Shown here: piece by piece, positions 46,680 to 59,300 of the stretch
Layout of the letters: each line of letters begins with the position of its first letter
Position numbering within the stretch: position 1 is the first letter of the stretch
DNA from: Lithodes maja
Taxonomy: Eukaryota; Arthropoda; Malacostraca; Decapoda; Lithodidae
Reading direction: 5' to 3'
Assembly: GCA_037953745.1 (NCBI GenBank)
Contig: JBAKBP010006530.1
Span: 1-64,000, forward strand
DNA length: 64,000 nt
Program-made: the position numbers and the translations under genes
Notes under the pieces: generated by a model
Told to the model about the DNA's origin: nothing
Databases searched by the model: none
What the model saw: only the letters and a program-made list of their open reading frames with translations

Positions 46680-47319
46680 TGAACGGCCGGCAGTCGGGTC
46701 AGGGATACCCAGGGTGACGCGGAACCGGGCGGCAACAAAAGCCGGGGAACGGCGGCCCACAGGCCCAATGTGGCGGGAGACCATCGGCCACACCGACGGA
46801 AGGGAAGCAGAGGCCACAGCCACCGCCGAGGAACCAGGGCCATGGAGCAGCACAACCACCAGGGCCAGACACGGGCCACACAGAGCAGGGAGGTAGGCCG
46901 TAGAGGACACAAAGAGCGAGTGGCGCAAGCAGGACATGTGGCTCACCAAGCACGGGGAGCGACAACCAAGGCGAAAGCAAAGCAGCCGACCAGCACGAGA
47001 AGAACACACACCAGAAGCAGCACGTCGAAGGTGTAAGTGTAGAGAATGTCCAAGAAGAACCAGGGAAGGAGCATGGGGAAACAGGAACACACATGCAAAC
47101 AGGCATCTGTACTCACCCTAAACCGGGAGCACAGAGGTAGGTGAGGAGGGCGGCCGAGGCGGAAGAGCACCAGCAGAACCTGCAAAGATGGAGAAAGTGT
47201 TAACCACCACTCAACATCTTATATGCAGGGCCTATAACACCAGGAAAGTGCATACACCAATATAGTATCAGGCAACAATATGACACAAAAAAGGGTCAAC
47301 AGTGAAAGCCAACTATAAC

Positions 47320-47460
47320 CGCAAATTTGCGGGCCAATGGAGGTAGATCCGTACCGACACAAACCCCCCACATCGTCACGCGACCCCCCAGCGATCTCCG
47401 CAAATTTGCGGGGAGCCGAAACGACCCAGAGGGCCGAATCGAGCACACCGCAAATTTGCG
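47320..47460. promoter_or_regulatory. Three CGCAAATTTGCG palindromes in DIRS-like copy 2
   Basis: Sites are at 47320-47331, 47399-47410 and 47449-47460, spaced 79 and 50 bp, matching copy 1. Confidence 0.45.
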
Positions 47461-48935
47461 GGACCTGCCAAGAGGGCCCGGTGCCGAACAAGTGAGAGGG
47501 GCGTCTAGGAAAACCAAAAAAGGCCGGCAAACAAGCGTCAACTCCTTATGAACTCCAAGCGAAGATGACCGTGACCATCTAGCTGAGCAGTGTCTTCCTT
47601 GATAATATCCTGACTCGACCGGTCAAGGGAGAGGCAAGGAAGGCACACCAGGGGAGAGGAGGCACATCCCCTGGGAACCACCCAACCCACAGAGATAGAG
47701 CAAAGCCCATGAGGAGAAGTGGCAGGTTGGGTGGTTTGGCACAACAGGGGCCCCCGTGGGGTACCCCAGGATTGGGCAAAAGTTATGAAAGGATGGAGGT
47801 GAAAACAGGAAGGGAAACACAAAAAACCAGTAATGAAACTGGTGAGAAAAAGGGTGGCCTAGCCGCGAGTAGAGAATGTGTCAGGGGCGAAAAAACCCTG
47901 TGGAGTGAGGGAGAGGCCCCCGTGGGGTACCTCTGGGTATCACGAACCACTAAGCGCCCAGGCCCTTGAGACACAGTGAAGGCTCGAAAGGGGGGACTCG
48001 GGAATAAACGCTAGTTATGCGGCTGACACAAACCTACAAACAGCACCGCCACCACGAAATCTCAGATTGTGAACCAACTGTACACCTAGGCTATGAAAAA
48101 AATGAGAACTCATAAGGGCATAGCAATACCTGAATGATAAACAAGCTAGGCTAATCGAAGCTAAAAGCTAAACTATGCCCAGACTAACAGGAAAAAAGAA
48201 TATGAAAAGAGAAAGAATGAAAACATATAGACGGGGAACGCCAAGCGCCCCCGTACCTTCGGTAGCTATTTCCACACGCGTCTCCATTAAACACACTAAG
48301 GAGCCCATTTAGGTGTGTCCTAGATCACGTAACATCTGTCTAGCAAAAAGAAGGCCAGAAAAGCCGAAACGAACCTAAAACAGGGTGAATTGAAGGAGCA
48401 CAACAAAAGCGGACTCAATCAATGGAGGCGCGTGAAAAAATGATAACAAGAGAGGGTCGCTCATGCGCACGTTCGACAGTGATCTGCACATGACGGAACA
48501 CGGGATGGCCTTAAGCGGTAACTAAGGTAAACCCCTTTTTCTTCTCTTCTATGCTTTTTTCACCTTCGGTGGTAGTTTTGGTTAATGTACAACGTCTCCT
48601 AGAGCAAGATAAGGAGTAGACTCTAGACGTTTTCTTTTTAACCGCGGTTGGAATGACGACATAGCAGTCAAAATAGACAAGTCGTCATTGCAATTAGGTT
48701 AATAGCCTTGACGTTGGATTTGCCAAGACTACTAACAAATTTTGACCATCCAAACGCTGTTTTCACTCGTTTTATTGTTGGTTCAGGTTAATACCTTTAT
48801 AATCAACCCATAATAGGCGCATATGGATAATTATTAATGCTATTAATGGTACAATGAATATTTTAGTGACGGAAACACCTCAAATACGTCAGCACAGGGG
48901 GACGTTTTCAATTACCCCCGTGCGCACTTGTTAGG

Positions 48936-49583
48936 TTAACCCGGCAAGCTCGATAGGCCTCACGGAAGGCTTCCTATAGGGAACGCGATAGGCCTCACGG
49001 AAGCAAGACCATAAAAAAAGCTTTCCAAAAAAAAAAAGGGCCTATCAAAACAAAGGAATTTGTCTCTAGGTGAGATAATTCCCCTCCAGTACTCATCCAT
49101 GTAAATCTCACCCACCCCCCTCCCTTCCTTCCCCACCTTATTCCCCCCTCCCTCCCCTCCTCAATTATCACCTATTTTCCCTCTTATTATCATCATTTAT
49201 CGGTTATTTTTCTCTCCCGCGATAATGTAGCACAAGTGGGTTGCAGAAAAGATCGTTATGTAACACCCAGACACCGGCCCACACCGCCCCGCTCGTCTCA
49301 GTTACCTCACAGACAGCGAGAGAGGAGGGTTGCCTGTGGCTCTCTCTCGCCTGAGATTATGACCGGGTGGCCAATATCTTCGTTTTTCACCACCCAAATG
49401 CTTTTCCCACTTATTTTAGCACTCTTGAAGGTTCATATATACATCATATATGTAAAATAAAAGCATACCGAAAACAAATAATGCTCTATATTGTAAATAT
49501 AACGAATTCTGTCAGAATCCAAGGCTAGAAATGCACAAATAACTACCCTAGCCCCTAGGTCTATTTAGCGCTTGTCAGGTTAA
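48936..49583. mobile_element. TTAA-flanked element 'G', abutting element F
   Basis: It runs 48940-49579 between TTAA at 48936-48939, which is also the right target site of F, and TTAA at 49580-49583. Ends CCCGGCAAGC and, inverted, CCTGACAAGC agree at 8 of 10 positions. The interior resembles F loosely (tcacctattttccct), suggesting related families. No coding capacity. Confidence 0.7.
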
Positions 49584-49974
49584 GGGAGCCCAACTCGCTT
49601 TTTTTCTCTTTCTCTCTAGAGTCTCTCTCTCTCTCTCTTTGGCTTGTATCCATTCGGCCCCATTCAGCCTACTGTTATAACACGTTTACCCCAATCCAGG
49701 TGTCAATATTTTCCTACGAGCGGGAGTGAGCCAGCATATATATATTTTTGTTTTGACAGCAAGCTAAATTTGTACATTTTTCGATAGAAAAATGTCTCTG
49801 GCAAAGCCGGATTTCTCCATACAGTGCTTGGCAAGTGATAAGAAATTGACACCTGGATGGGGATAAATGTCTTAAAACAGTTGGCTGAATGGGGCCGAAT
49901 GGATACAAGCCAGAGAATGAGAGAAAAGGAGAGAAAAGGAGAGAAAGAGAAAAAAAGCAGGTGACCTCCCTTAA
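49580..49974. mobile_element. Foldback MITE 'H' with TTAA ends, abutting element G
   Basis: TTAA at 49580-49583 is shared with G, and the other is at 49971-49974. Inside, ggcttgtatccattcggccc near 49641 pairs with its complement near 49893-49912, so the element can fold into a long hairpin. Ends read GGGAG. Confidence 0.75.
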
Positions 49975-50256
49975 TAATAATATTTCTAATAGTGCATCAC
50001 ATCTAATAGTAATTAGCTTTCCTGAATTCCTAGTCAGTCAATTTGATCTGCTAGTTATTTAAAAATTAAATAAATATTTAAAAATAATTTCAATGTTAAG
50101 TACTGTACTGTAATAATGTCCCAATACTTGTCATTGCAATTATATCAATTATACATACTGGACATACATTAAAAATTATGATCTACACGAGAGTAGGTCA
50201 ATCTTTTTGTTCATATTAAGGCGGCTTTCCAGGCAGCTCGGTCTTTGGCGTCACTC

Positions 50257-51613
50257 TTAAGCGCGGTTCCCATTTCTCTGTTTTGGCCGGACCTACGTCA
50301 TCAATGACTTAGGTCCGTCCACGTGTGGGCTCCGACGGGTGGGAACCGAGGCTAGAAGCCCTCCGTCACAGCCGGTTTCGACCTTCCGATCAAGGTTGCA
50401 TCTGATTTAACTTTGGACGGACGTCGGAAGATTATTACGAGTACAGTACAGTATTTATGGTGCCCATGAGATTTTATATTGGCATGTACTGGTCACCAAT
50501 GAATAGTACACACCCTATAACCTATGCATGCATACACACACACAGGATGTACGTATAGTGCGTATTTATAATGTAAACAAGAGAAACACTCGCCTCTCCG
50601 CCACGGAAACACTGTTGGGCGACTTCTGAACTACTGCCAATGTGTTTAAGCCCAGGAGCAAGGCGAAAAGGTAACCCACATTTTTAAATAGTCTCATACT
50701 TTCCATTTTATGAAGCCAAAGTTGTATAGAAAGTGAAATATGATAGCTGTGCATTTTGTCACGACGACCAATTATGGATATTGTGTAATATTTATTCCGA
50801 AATCAACAAATTAAGGCTTGAAGTACATTGCCTCTTTTATAGTGCTCGCTAATTTAACTTGGATTTCAGGCTTTTTAAATACTCTCCCATATTTTGACTG
50901 TTTCCATAGTGCATATCACGATAAATTGTGTCGAGCAGTAACACAAAAACGAATAATTTGCCATCTATACTTAACCCTCTCAACCCGGATGGGCTCTTGA
51001 ACGCCCATAAAAACCTTGGCCCGCGCAACCCGGAAGGCCTCTTAAACACCCATGACGTCACAGCCTGTGAGCTTGGTGTGCGAGGCGTCGGTCCGACGCA
51101 TGTAAACAACAGCCGGCTGGACCGACGCTCCGCATCTCCGGCCACAAGAAGGAGAGCGTCGCTTTTTCGTGTGTGCCTGTATGTTGTTGTTCAGTATCGA
51201 AAAGTGGTGTAAAGTGGCTGGTTTGGCCATAAAGTTATCTCCAATGAAATCATCATCACAGCTCAACCAGTTGACTTAGAGAGCTCTACTTAATGCCATT
51301 CTACAGGTAAATAACACAGCTACGCTTGGGGATGCGCGGGAATGCGGGAAGCAGTCTGATTAACGAATATACGGTAGCCTAGCCTAGACGTTTTTCGGCC
51401 AAAACACCCGGGTTTCGATGAATATATATATAATACATAACCGTGGCTGGAGGGTTAAAGTAGGCCCAACTGGGCAAGCTACGAGGTAGTGTGGTAACAT
51501 TGGATTTCACGCACGTGAAGTTTTAACTCCTGGGAGAGCACTCACGGCTGTGCGGACCTACGTCATCGATGACAAAGGTCCGTCCAAAACGGAGAAATGC
51601 GTACCGCGCTTTA
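50257..51613. mobile_element. Terminal-inverted-repeat element with TTA duplication (Harbinger-like)
   Basis: TTA at 50257-50259 and 51611-51613 bounds 50260-51610. Ends begin AGCGCGGT and the two arms stay similar for about 65 bp, including ggacctacgtcat. The TWA-type duplication and AGxGCGGTT start resemble the element at 10632. No transposase frame was found. MITE A copy 4 is nested inside. Confidence 0.65.
50971..51458 (-). mobile_element. piggyBac-type MITE 'A', copy 4
   Basis: TTAA at 50971-50974 and 51455-51458 bounds 480 bp. Sequence is close to copies 2 and 3. Confidence 0.9.
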
Positions 51614-51852
51614 GTCAGTTCTTTGTCTGCGAGATCAGTTTGTACTGCCTGATCCCACGTCTGTCTTTGTCTACCTTTCCTTGCGACTCCCTCCACGTTC
51701 ATAGACTTGCTTTTCTTAACACAATTATTCTCATCTATCCTTTCCACACCTCCATACCATCTAAGCCTACTCCTCCACATCTCCTCACTTATCATATCAA
51801 TTCAACCCAATTATTCTCATCCATCCTTTCCACACCTCCATACAATCTAAGC
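51614..51852 (-). pseudogene. C-terminal remnant of a LINE
   Basis: Minus-strand translation gives RLRWYGGVERIDENN, NVEGVARKGRQRQTWDQ and DLADKELT, resembling the conserved C-terminus of RTE-like or CR1-like LINEs (RLRWFGHVxR...GRPRxxW). It is cut at 51613 by the Harbinger-like element. The first part is tandemly duplicated (51723-51850). Confidence 0.65.
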
Positions 51853-52068
51853 TTAAGCCGGTATCACACGAGCACTTTTTCCCTTAACATTTATCTTCAA
51901 CACTGGTCTGACAGCTTATGAGTCAACATTTAAGATTTTTCAGTTGCCTAAGTTCATCTATCATCAGTCTAGTTTCCGATACCAGTGTAAAATATTCCAG
52001 AAATGTTGCCAGGAAAATTTTGATCACCGAATATTGACTATAAACGCTCTCGTGTGATATCGGCTTTA
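51853..52068. mobile_element. 210-bp MITE with TTA duplication inside the LINE remnant
   Basis: TTA at 51853-51855 and 52066-52068. Inverted ends AGCCGGTATCACACGAG and AGCCGATATCACACGAG differ at one base. The flanking ctaagc / ctcctccac is continuous in the neighbouring duplicated LINE unit near 51770, confirming the boundaries. Confidence 0.75.
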
Positions 52069-52700
52069 CTCCTCCACTTCTCCTCACTTATGGTATCACA
52101 CTGACTGGCTAGGAATACAGGTACAGCTAAACTATAGTATATTACTGTACAACCGATAATAATGGGGTTTGTCTAAGCATACGGGCCTACAGGTTTCGCT
52201 CACTATCCGATACCCTGATTTACGATATTATTACAGTATTATTGTTTTTTTAGGTGGTTGTGTTTGAGTTATGGCTGGTCCAAAAACATATCCTCATTTA
52301 CCCCGTTAAATTTAGGGTTTGCTATATGATTCTTCAATTTAAGATCGGGTTTTCAGGAACGTAACCTTATCGTAAATCGAGGGAGACCTATATCTCATAT
52401 TGGCCAACAAAATCCGAGTTGCTGGGGAAATGGCGTCGGATAAGTTGGACCTCGAACATCTTGGAAAATCTCACTTCTCGAACACACAATTCCCTCAATT
52501 GATCCGAGCTATAGCGAGCCGTGCATGTCAAGTATGACCTGTATGCAAAGCCTGTTTTCTACACCCACAAATAAAGACACGCTGTTACAAGTTGTTCCTG
52601 TCACAGTCAAGCTAATTTTGACTGTCTAAAAAAATCCTACTATAATTCTTTTACGTAATTACTATAACCAAAACTACAGATATGTTCGACAATATTGCCC
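52069..52700. other. No gene seen
   Basis: AT-rich spacer without supported coding, RNA or repeat features. Confidence 0.5.
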
Positions 52701-52918
52701 TTAACCCCTTCAGCACCATGACACAATTTCACTTTTGCTTCCGGCTATAATTAGATGACTTGATGCAATTTGAGAAGGACCAATGATAGCCTACTAAGAG
52801 GGTTTATTGAGATCGTATTATGCCATTTGAGTCGTATAGGTAGATTACAAACTAAAGAAAATAATCTAAAGATAACCAGAATAGGATGAAAATTACATCA
52901 TGGTAGTGAAGGGGTTAA
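52701..52918. mobile_element. TTAA-type MITE 'D', copy 2, uninterrupted
   Basis: TTAA at 52701-52704 and 52915-52918 bounds 210 bp. Ends CCCCTTCAGCACCATGA and, inverted, CCCCTTCACTACCATGA are similar. It is the reference for the split copy at 31731-33446. Confidence 0.87.
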
Positions 52919-54242
52919 GCCAGGTCTGTAATATGATACAGTTGGCCGCATGAATTTGTATCCACACAGTGATTTTATGTATGGAAGGAGAAATACTGTA
53001 GTATGACTGAGCTGAATGTAGTTTAATTTGTTAGTAGTCTTGGCAAATCCAACGTCAAGGCTATTAACCTAATTGCAATGACGACTTGTCTATTTTGACT
53101 GCTATGTCGTCATTCCAACCGCGGTTAAAAAGAAAACGTCTAGAGTCTACTCCTTATCTTGCTCTAGGAGACGTTGTACATTAACCAAAACTACCACCGA
53201 AGGTGAAAAAAGCATAGAAGAGAAGAAAAAGGGGTTTACCTTAGTTACCGCTTAAGGCCCATCCCGTGTTCCGTCATGTGCAGATCCCTGTCGAACGTGC
53301 GCATGAGCGACCCTCTCTTGTTATCATTTTTTCACGCGCCTCCATTGATTGAGTCCGCTTTTGTTGTGCTCCTTCAATTCACCCTGTTTTAGGTTCGTTT
53401 CGGCTTTTCTGGCCTTCTTTTTGCTAGACAGATGTTACGTGGTCTAGGACACACCTAAATGGGCTCCTCAGTGTGTTTAATGGAGACGCGTGTGGAAATA
53501 GCTACCGAAGGTACAAGGGCGCTTGGCGTTCCCCGTCTATATGTTTTCATTCTTTCTCTTTTCATATTCTTTTTTCCTGTTAGTCTGGGCATAGTTTAGC
53601 TTTTAGCTTCAATTAGCCTAGCTTGTTTATCATTCAGGAATTGCTATGCCCTTATGAGTTCTCATTTTTTCATAGCCTAGGTGTACAGTTGGTTCACAAT
53701 CTGATGTTTCGTGGTGGCGGTGCTGTTTGTAGTGTTTGTGTCAGCCGCATAACTAGCGTTATTCCCGAGTCCCCCCTTTCGAGCCTTCACTGTGTCTCAA
53801 GGGCCTGGGCGCTTAGTGGTTCGTGATACCCAGAGGTGCCCCACGGGGGCCTCTCCCTCACTCCACAGGGTTTTTCGCCCCTGACACATTCTCTACTCGC
53901 GGCTAGGCCACCCTTTTTCTCGCCAGTTTCATTACTGGTTTTTTGTGTTCCCTTCCTGTTTTCACCTCCATCCTTTCATAACTTTTGCCCAATCCTGGGG
54001 TACCCCACGGGGGCCCCTGTTGTGCCAACCCACCCAACCTGCCACTTCTCCTCATGGGCTTTGCTCTATCTCCGTGGGTTGGGTGGTTCCCAGGGGATGT
54101 GCCTCCTCTCCCCTGGTGTGCCTTCCTTGCCTCTCCCTTGACCGGTCGAGTCAGGATATTATCAAGGAAGACACTGCTCAGCTAGATGGTCACGGTCATC
54201 GTCGCTTGGAGTTCATAAGGAGTTGACGCTTGTTTGCCGGCC

Positions 54243-56086
54243 TGTGACGCATGTCGAGTATGAGCATGCTGTACAGAACGCCCAGTCAGGCCCCACTCTC
54301 GCTAGGATCGTCAGGGCAGGAACTTTGGCTGTAGTCTGTGTAGAGTTTCCTAACTCAGTTTATGTGAACCGTTGTACTATAAGTATTATCATTATGTATT
54401 TTGTTTTCTTCTAAGTCAACGAGTTCTATTTTATATCATTAGATATAAGTATTGTGTGTGGGATTTATATATATATAATGATGCGAAGAGAGAGAGAGTT
54501 ATGTAACACCGACCAGTGAGCGCGCCACGAGGGGTAGGCCTAATTCCCTCCTCCCTTCCTCCCTTTCAGCGCGTGGGAAGTTCTTTGTCAATCCCAGATT
54601 GAGAGTATATGACGTCATGATTGCCAGTGGGCGGTCCTTAAGTAGTTTGAGATATGCCGCTAGAGGGCCGAGTATAAAAAGAGAGGTTTTTGCCACCATG
54701 CTTCAGAACTCATCAGGCAAAGCGACTTCTCATATCCCTTGCAACTATCCATATTCTTCCGACTGATGTGAACTTTCTCTACTCTCTGAACAGCCTATCT
54801 TCTTCTCTTCTCGTCCCTGTTTATAACCTCAATGACCCCTTTGGTGCAGATTTAGTCAGCCAAAGTATTATCGCTTGAGTTCTCACGAGATAAGTGCCTG
54901 TTAGATAGCCTATTTTTGGAAGGGTTAACTAGAATAGGATTGATTGATGTTTGTTGCACTCGTATATGCATTTCCCTGTGTGCGATTATTCATGTTCCTG
55001 TTTTCTGCTGGTTTAGGTAATGCTAGACTGGGATAGGGTTCCTCGAGTTGTGATTTCCTATGAGTGCTAGGTTGGTTGAACCAGCACAATTGCAACGGAG
55101 ACGTGGGAAGCCTAGGGGGTCTTTTTGATTGTGTACCGTGGGAGTTTAGCACTGTGTTGCGAGTGAGGGCTTTTGCCTGTGCCACCCAACACTGTGCTAT
55201 CTCATTTGCTTGACTTTGAGAGGATCGCCAGGAGAGAACCAGATACTAGTGATCTGGATCTCTCAAGAGAGCATCCCGTCAATTACCGTAATTTGGCCGC
55301 ACAGTCTTAAGGACCTCGCTAGGCTACGAGCCGCTTGCTCAGCCATTGTCTCTTAACCTTAGATATCCCAGCTAGACTTTGCTCGACCAGCAGATACAGC
55401 ATAGTATTGAAGCTTCTCCTTATGTATATTATTGTTTAAGCACTATTGATTTCATGTGTGGCACGCTTAGCTACTTCAGAGATTAGTGGCCCACGAGCAC
55501 AATCTTAGTAGGCTATTGCCAGTGCATTGTCGGAGTACTTCTTCTTAATGTTTGCCATATCCTATTGCTTATTCTTATAATTCTTCTTATGTCAATTTAA
55601 AGCCTTTAATTACCAGTGAGTTATTCATTAAATTGCTGTTCAAAATCCGATACTTACTTCTTATGAGTATTCGAGAAGCATCTAACTTATCAGAAGATTC
55701 CTTGCTTGATGCTCGAGGACTATTGTTTAACGTAACGTAATAGTGCCGATCCGAAGTAGAGGGTGGAGGACTTCTTAAGTTCTTAGTTCAAGGGTGGATT
55801 ACTTCGGCTTCGGCCAACACTATTCTTTAGTGTTGTAGTACTTTCTTCTTTGTTTGATTGTTGACCAGACTAGATAACTCCCGTCTTGTTATTAGTCTGT
55901 TGTGTGAAACGCTAGTACCGAGTTCTTGTATACCCCGTTATAGCAGATAGAACTCTGGAGGGTAGTGGCGTTTTTTGTTCGGCTGGCAGTACTCTGGGGT
56001 TGGGATCGTGTGTTTCCGTTGTGGCAGCGAGCCATACTCGAGTCCTGTGTAAGAGCCCTAGTGTACCTGAGTGCCCGGTCGTAACA
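54243..56086 (+). repeat. 5' LTR
   Basis: It starts TGTGACGC and ends GTAACA, so it has the TG...CA ends of LTRs. Length 1844 bp, the same as the 3' LTR. Confidence 0.95.
54673..54680 (+). promoter_or_regulatory. TATA box of the LTR promoter
   Basis: TATAAAAA preceded by gagggccgag, with a TTCAGAAC start-like sequence about 30 bp downstream. The same element is at 61056-61063 in the 3' LTR. Inferred from position and motif only. Confidence 0.6.
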
Positions 56087-56088
56087 AA

Positions 56089-56100
56089 TGGTGACCTTGC
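56089..56100 (+). other. Primer-binding-like site of the LTR element
   Basis: TGGTGACCTTGC begins two bases after the 5' LTR. TGG would pair with a tRNA CCA end; the first eight bases fit tRNA-Trp-type primers, later bases do not fit well. Confidence 0.5.
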
Positions 56101-56303
56101 TTAGGATTTTGTGAACAGTATATTTTTTTTTTGCAGAATTGTACAACATTTGTTTGTTCGTACTTTAGCGTACATATTGAAGAATATTTTTTTTTGTAAG
56201 GCAATTAGGAGAGCATTTAAGAGACTCCAGTTAATTTAGTAATTAGTGCTTGCATAAGGGAGTTTAACACTTTTGTCTCGAGAATTTTTTGGTGGACTTC
56301 AGT

Positions 56304-59300
56304 ATGTCGGGCCCTAGTACTGACGAGGAGCGAGAGATGCTAAGTGAGGAGGTGCCGTTAGTAACTAGTGAGGAGGATGCTAGACTTTTTGTGAGTAAGC
56401 GGTACCACGTGACGGAGGAGAGGCTGACTGGGGTGAATGTTTATGGCTTGCACCTGATAGCCAAGGTTTTGGGTCTATCCAATGTAGGAGGGATGTCCAA
56501 GGGGGAGCTGATTTCCTGGGTGTTGCGTGGGCGACATGGGGTTTCGGAGGAGAGGGCGTTTGGGGGGGTTCCTCCCCAGATCCCCTCTCACTCGACTCCC
56601 ACAGTGCCGTCCACTCAGTTGCCGGAGGTTAGCACTCTCCCACAGAGGGATGAGCATTGGAAAATTGGAGTGCCCTCGGGCGGTGCGTATGGTGGTTCCC
56701 CAGTTCTTGCCCCCCCTCCTTCAGTAGTGGCAGCTCCCTCTTCCGGCCTGTCTCCTGAGATGATATTTAAACTCGAGCTTGCTAAAATGGAGAATGAGGC
56801 TAGGAAGCAGGAGATGGAGAATGAGTCTAGGAGGTATGCAATCGAGGCTGAGTCTAGGAGGTATGCGATTGAGGCTGAGTCTAGGAAGCAGGAGAATGAG
56901 ACTAGGAGGCACGAGGATGAGACTAGGAGGCACGAGGCTGAGCTTAGATACGACTCCGAGAAATATTGTGCTCAGATAGACTTAGATAAGACTCGTGCAG
57001 AGTCGACAGGGATTCGGATGGGCCGGGAGGGCCAAGTAAGAGAACAGTCCTTGTCTCACTTAGTCAAATTGGTGCCGGCATTTAGTGAAACTGAAGTCAC
57101 AGAATTTTTTAATCGTTTTGAGAAGAAGTGTAGGGAGCATAATTGGCCTGAAGAGAAATGGGCAGCTCTGGTCTCCTCAAGACTTACGGGTAAGGGTCTG
57201 AAGGCTTATGATGCACTGCCTTTAGAGTCTTGCATTGACTACCCAGAATTGAAGAGAGCTGTCCTACGGGCATACGAGTTGCAACCAGAAACATATCGAT
57301 TGAAGTTTCGGGGTGTTACAAAGACTAGGGAGGCGACCTTTCTTGAACATGCCCGGGACTTAAAAGATGCACTTGCTAACTGGACACGTTCTGAGAAAGC
57401 TGAGACGGCCGAACAGTTGACTGAGCTGTTTCTGCTCGAGCAGTTTTATAAGTGTACTGGTGCAGATATGACTTTAACTATTAAAGAAAAGAACCCTAAA
57501 ACTCTACAGGAGGCAGCTGAGATGGCTGACCTCCGGCTATCATTAATTCGTGGGTGCGGGTCTGCCCAGCGTAGTGAGGCAGGTAACAAGGGGCGTGACA
57601 CCCCACCCCCCCGAGTTAGTGATATACATTATGCAAACAAGTACAAGAGCTATGATACCAAGACTGACCACAAGACTAACACCGTCCCATTTAAGAAGGG
57701 GCCGGGCCCTTCCCAGTACCAAGGGAAGCCCAGAGGGGAGTTGGAGTGTTATCTTTGTCATGAAAAGGGGCACTTTGCAAGAGTCTGTCCTAGCAAACCA
57801 CCTACAGCAGCTGTGTCTTTGGCCTGCAACATTGGTGTGTCTCCGAAGTCTTCTGAGTTTGCCCGGGGCAGTTCGTCAGAGGCTGAGGCACAGCCAATGC
57901 AGAAACACCTGAGAGGCTCGAACCCTGCTCAGGATGTTTTTTGCGACCATAGAGGACGGGGTTGCGTGATGTGGGCGGGGCGCAAGCATGGAGTAGAGGT
58001 CTTGCGTGATACAGGTGCTTCCCAGACTCTGATGAACAATTTGACTGGCTACCCTATAAATGCGGCTCGGGTGGTAGTGGTGCAGGGTATTAATGCAACT
58101 CGGTCATACCCGCTGGTGCGGTTGGAGTTGGAGGTGGATGGTGTGGCACGTGAATTGGATGTTGGGATTGTGGAGAAACTGCCAGTGGAGGGCGTCGACC
58201 TTCTTCTCGGCAACGACTTTGCAATGCCCGCTTCTGAGGTTCTACCCTTAGTCGTTGCCGAGAGGCCGGCCGACGTGAGTGGGGGAGAACAAGAGTGTGT
58301 CGAGCGGTGCCAGGCACAACCCATGGCGTGTGCTGTCACCCGAGCTCGGGCAGCTAAAGTGTCACAGCCTAGTCCTCCGTCTTCAGACCAGCAGAGGAAC
58401 GATCAACAGGAGGAGGCTAAAGCTGGAGTTGGTTTTAAGAGTTTTGACTCGGCGGCTCTCCTGGGTGATTCAGTATTGGCACCTATGTTAGAGTCTGGAG
58501 AGGCCCCAGGACCTGTCACAGCTAGTGAGGAGGTAGGGCCGGAAGAGACTCCGAGGCAGCAACGTTGCACACGGAGAGAAAAAAGGATTGCTCAGTTTGA
58601 TATTGGGGAAGGATTTGGGTTGCTTCGGAAGCATCTAGACAGGTTGGTTCCCTCAGATATTTGTAAACTGCAGTTGGAGGATCCGGAAGTTCAGAAGTGT
58701 GGTAATGGTGCTGTCGAGATTAAACACGAGGACGGGGAAGCATGTCATGTGAACCTGTTGGAGGAGTTTGTGAGGCAACCACCTGAGCAGCCTACTGTCC
58801 CTGCGTTGGTCTGCCGCGGCCAAGGTGGAGAAGGAGAGGGGGGCAGTAGGGCACAGGTGGAGGAGAGTAGGGATTGTCATGTCTCGGCGAAGCAGTGGGC
58901 GGGGGACACGAGTCTGGTGGCTGTGGAAGCGCTAGAGCACCTGCCTGAGCAGCAGTGTGCAGCACTCCAGCACCAGCTCGGTTCATACCCCACTGGTCGT
59001 GCCGAGCCCCTGAGTCTCACAACTCGGACGGTGCGAGATGTTCCGCGGGCAGGTCACGTGACTGTTAAAAGACCGTTAGCCTCGTTGTTTCGGTGGTTTA
59101 AGGTGGGCGACGAGGCTTTGGCATGGTTGCCAGGTCAGGGTCGACCCATGGCTGCCAAGGGTGGTGGTCAAAAGGAGGACATTGAGCAGATTGGTAAGGT
59201 CGGCTGTGGTATCGCAGTGCCCGGTCGTCGCATAGCCTCCCAATGCTGCTCTAGTCTAATGCAAAAGCCCTACCATAGACCGACTGTATCTGGCCATGTC

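Larger units (their letters stand above)
41030..48740 (-). mobile_element. DIRS-like retroelement, copy 2, 7.7 kb
   Basis: Terminal inverted repeats of about 37 bp start atttgttagtagtcttggca at 41030 and end with its complement at 48740. Orientation is minus, 5' at 48740. From 5' to 3' it holds a leader with three CGCAAATTTGCG palindromes, an embedded tRNA-Val-like SINE segment, a very GC-rich N-terminal coding region, RT and RNase H remnants and a tyrosine recombinase remnant. That order and the lack of a classic LTR pair fit DIRS elements. Frames are broken, so this copy is inactive. The insertion site is known from element F copy 1. Confidence 0.78.
40107..48939 (+). mobile_element. TTAA-flanked element 'F', copy 2, split by the DIRS-like insertion
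   Basis: The left part 40111-40543 and right part 48741-48935 together equal the uninterrupted copy at 10841-11445. TTAA is at 40107-40110 and 48936-48939. The join falls in ctatatctccgattttgacc, which is intact in copy 1. Confidence 0.87.
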
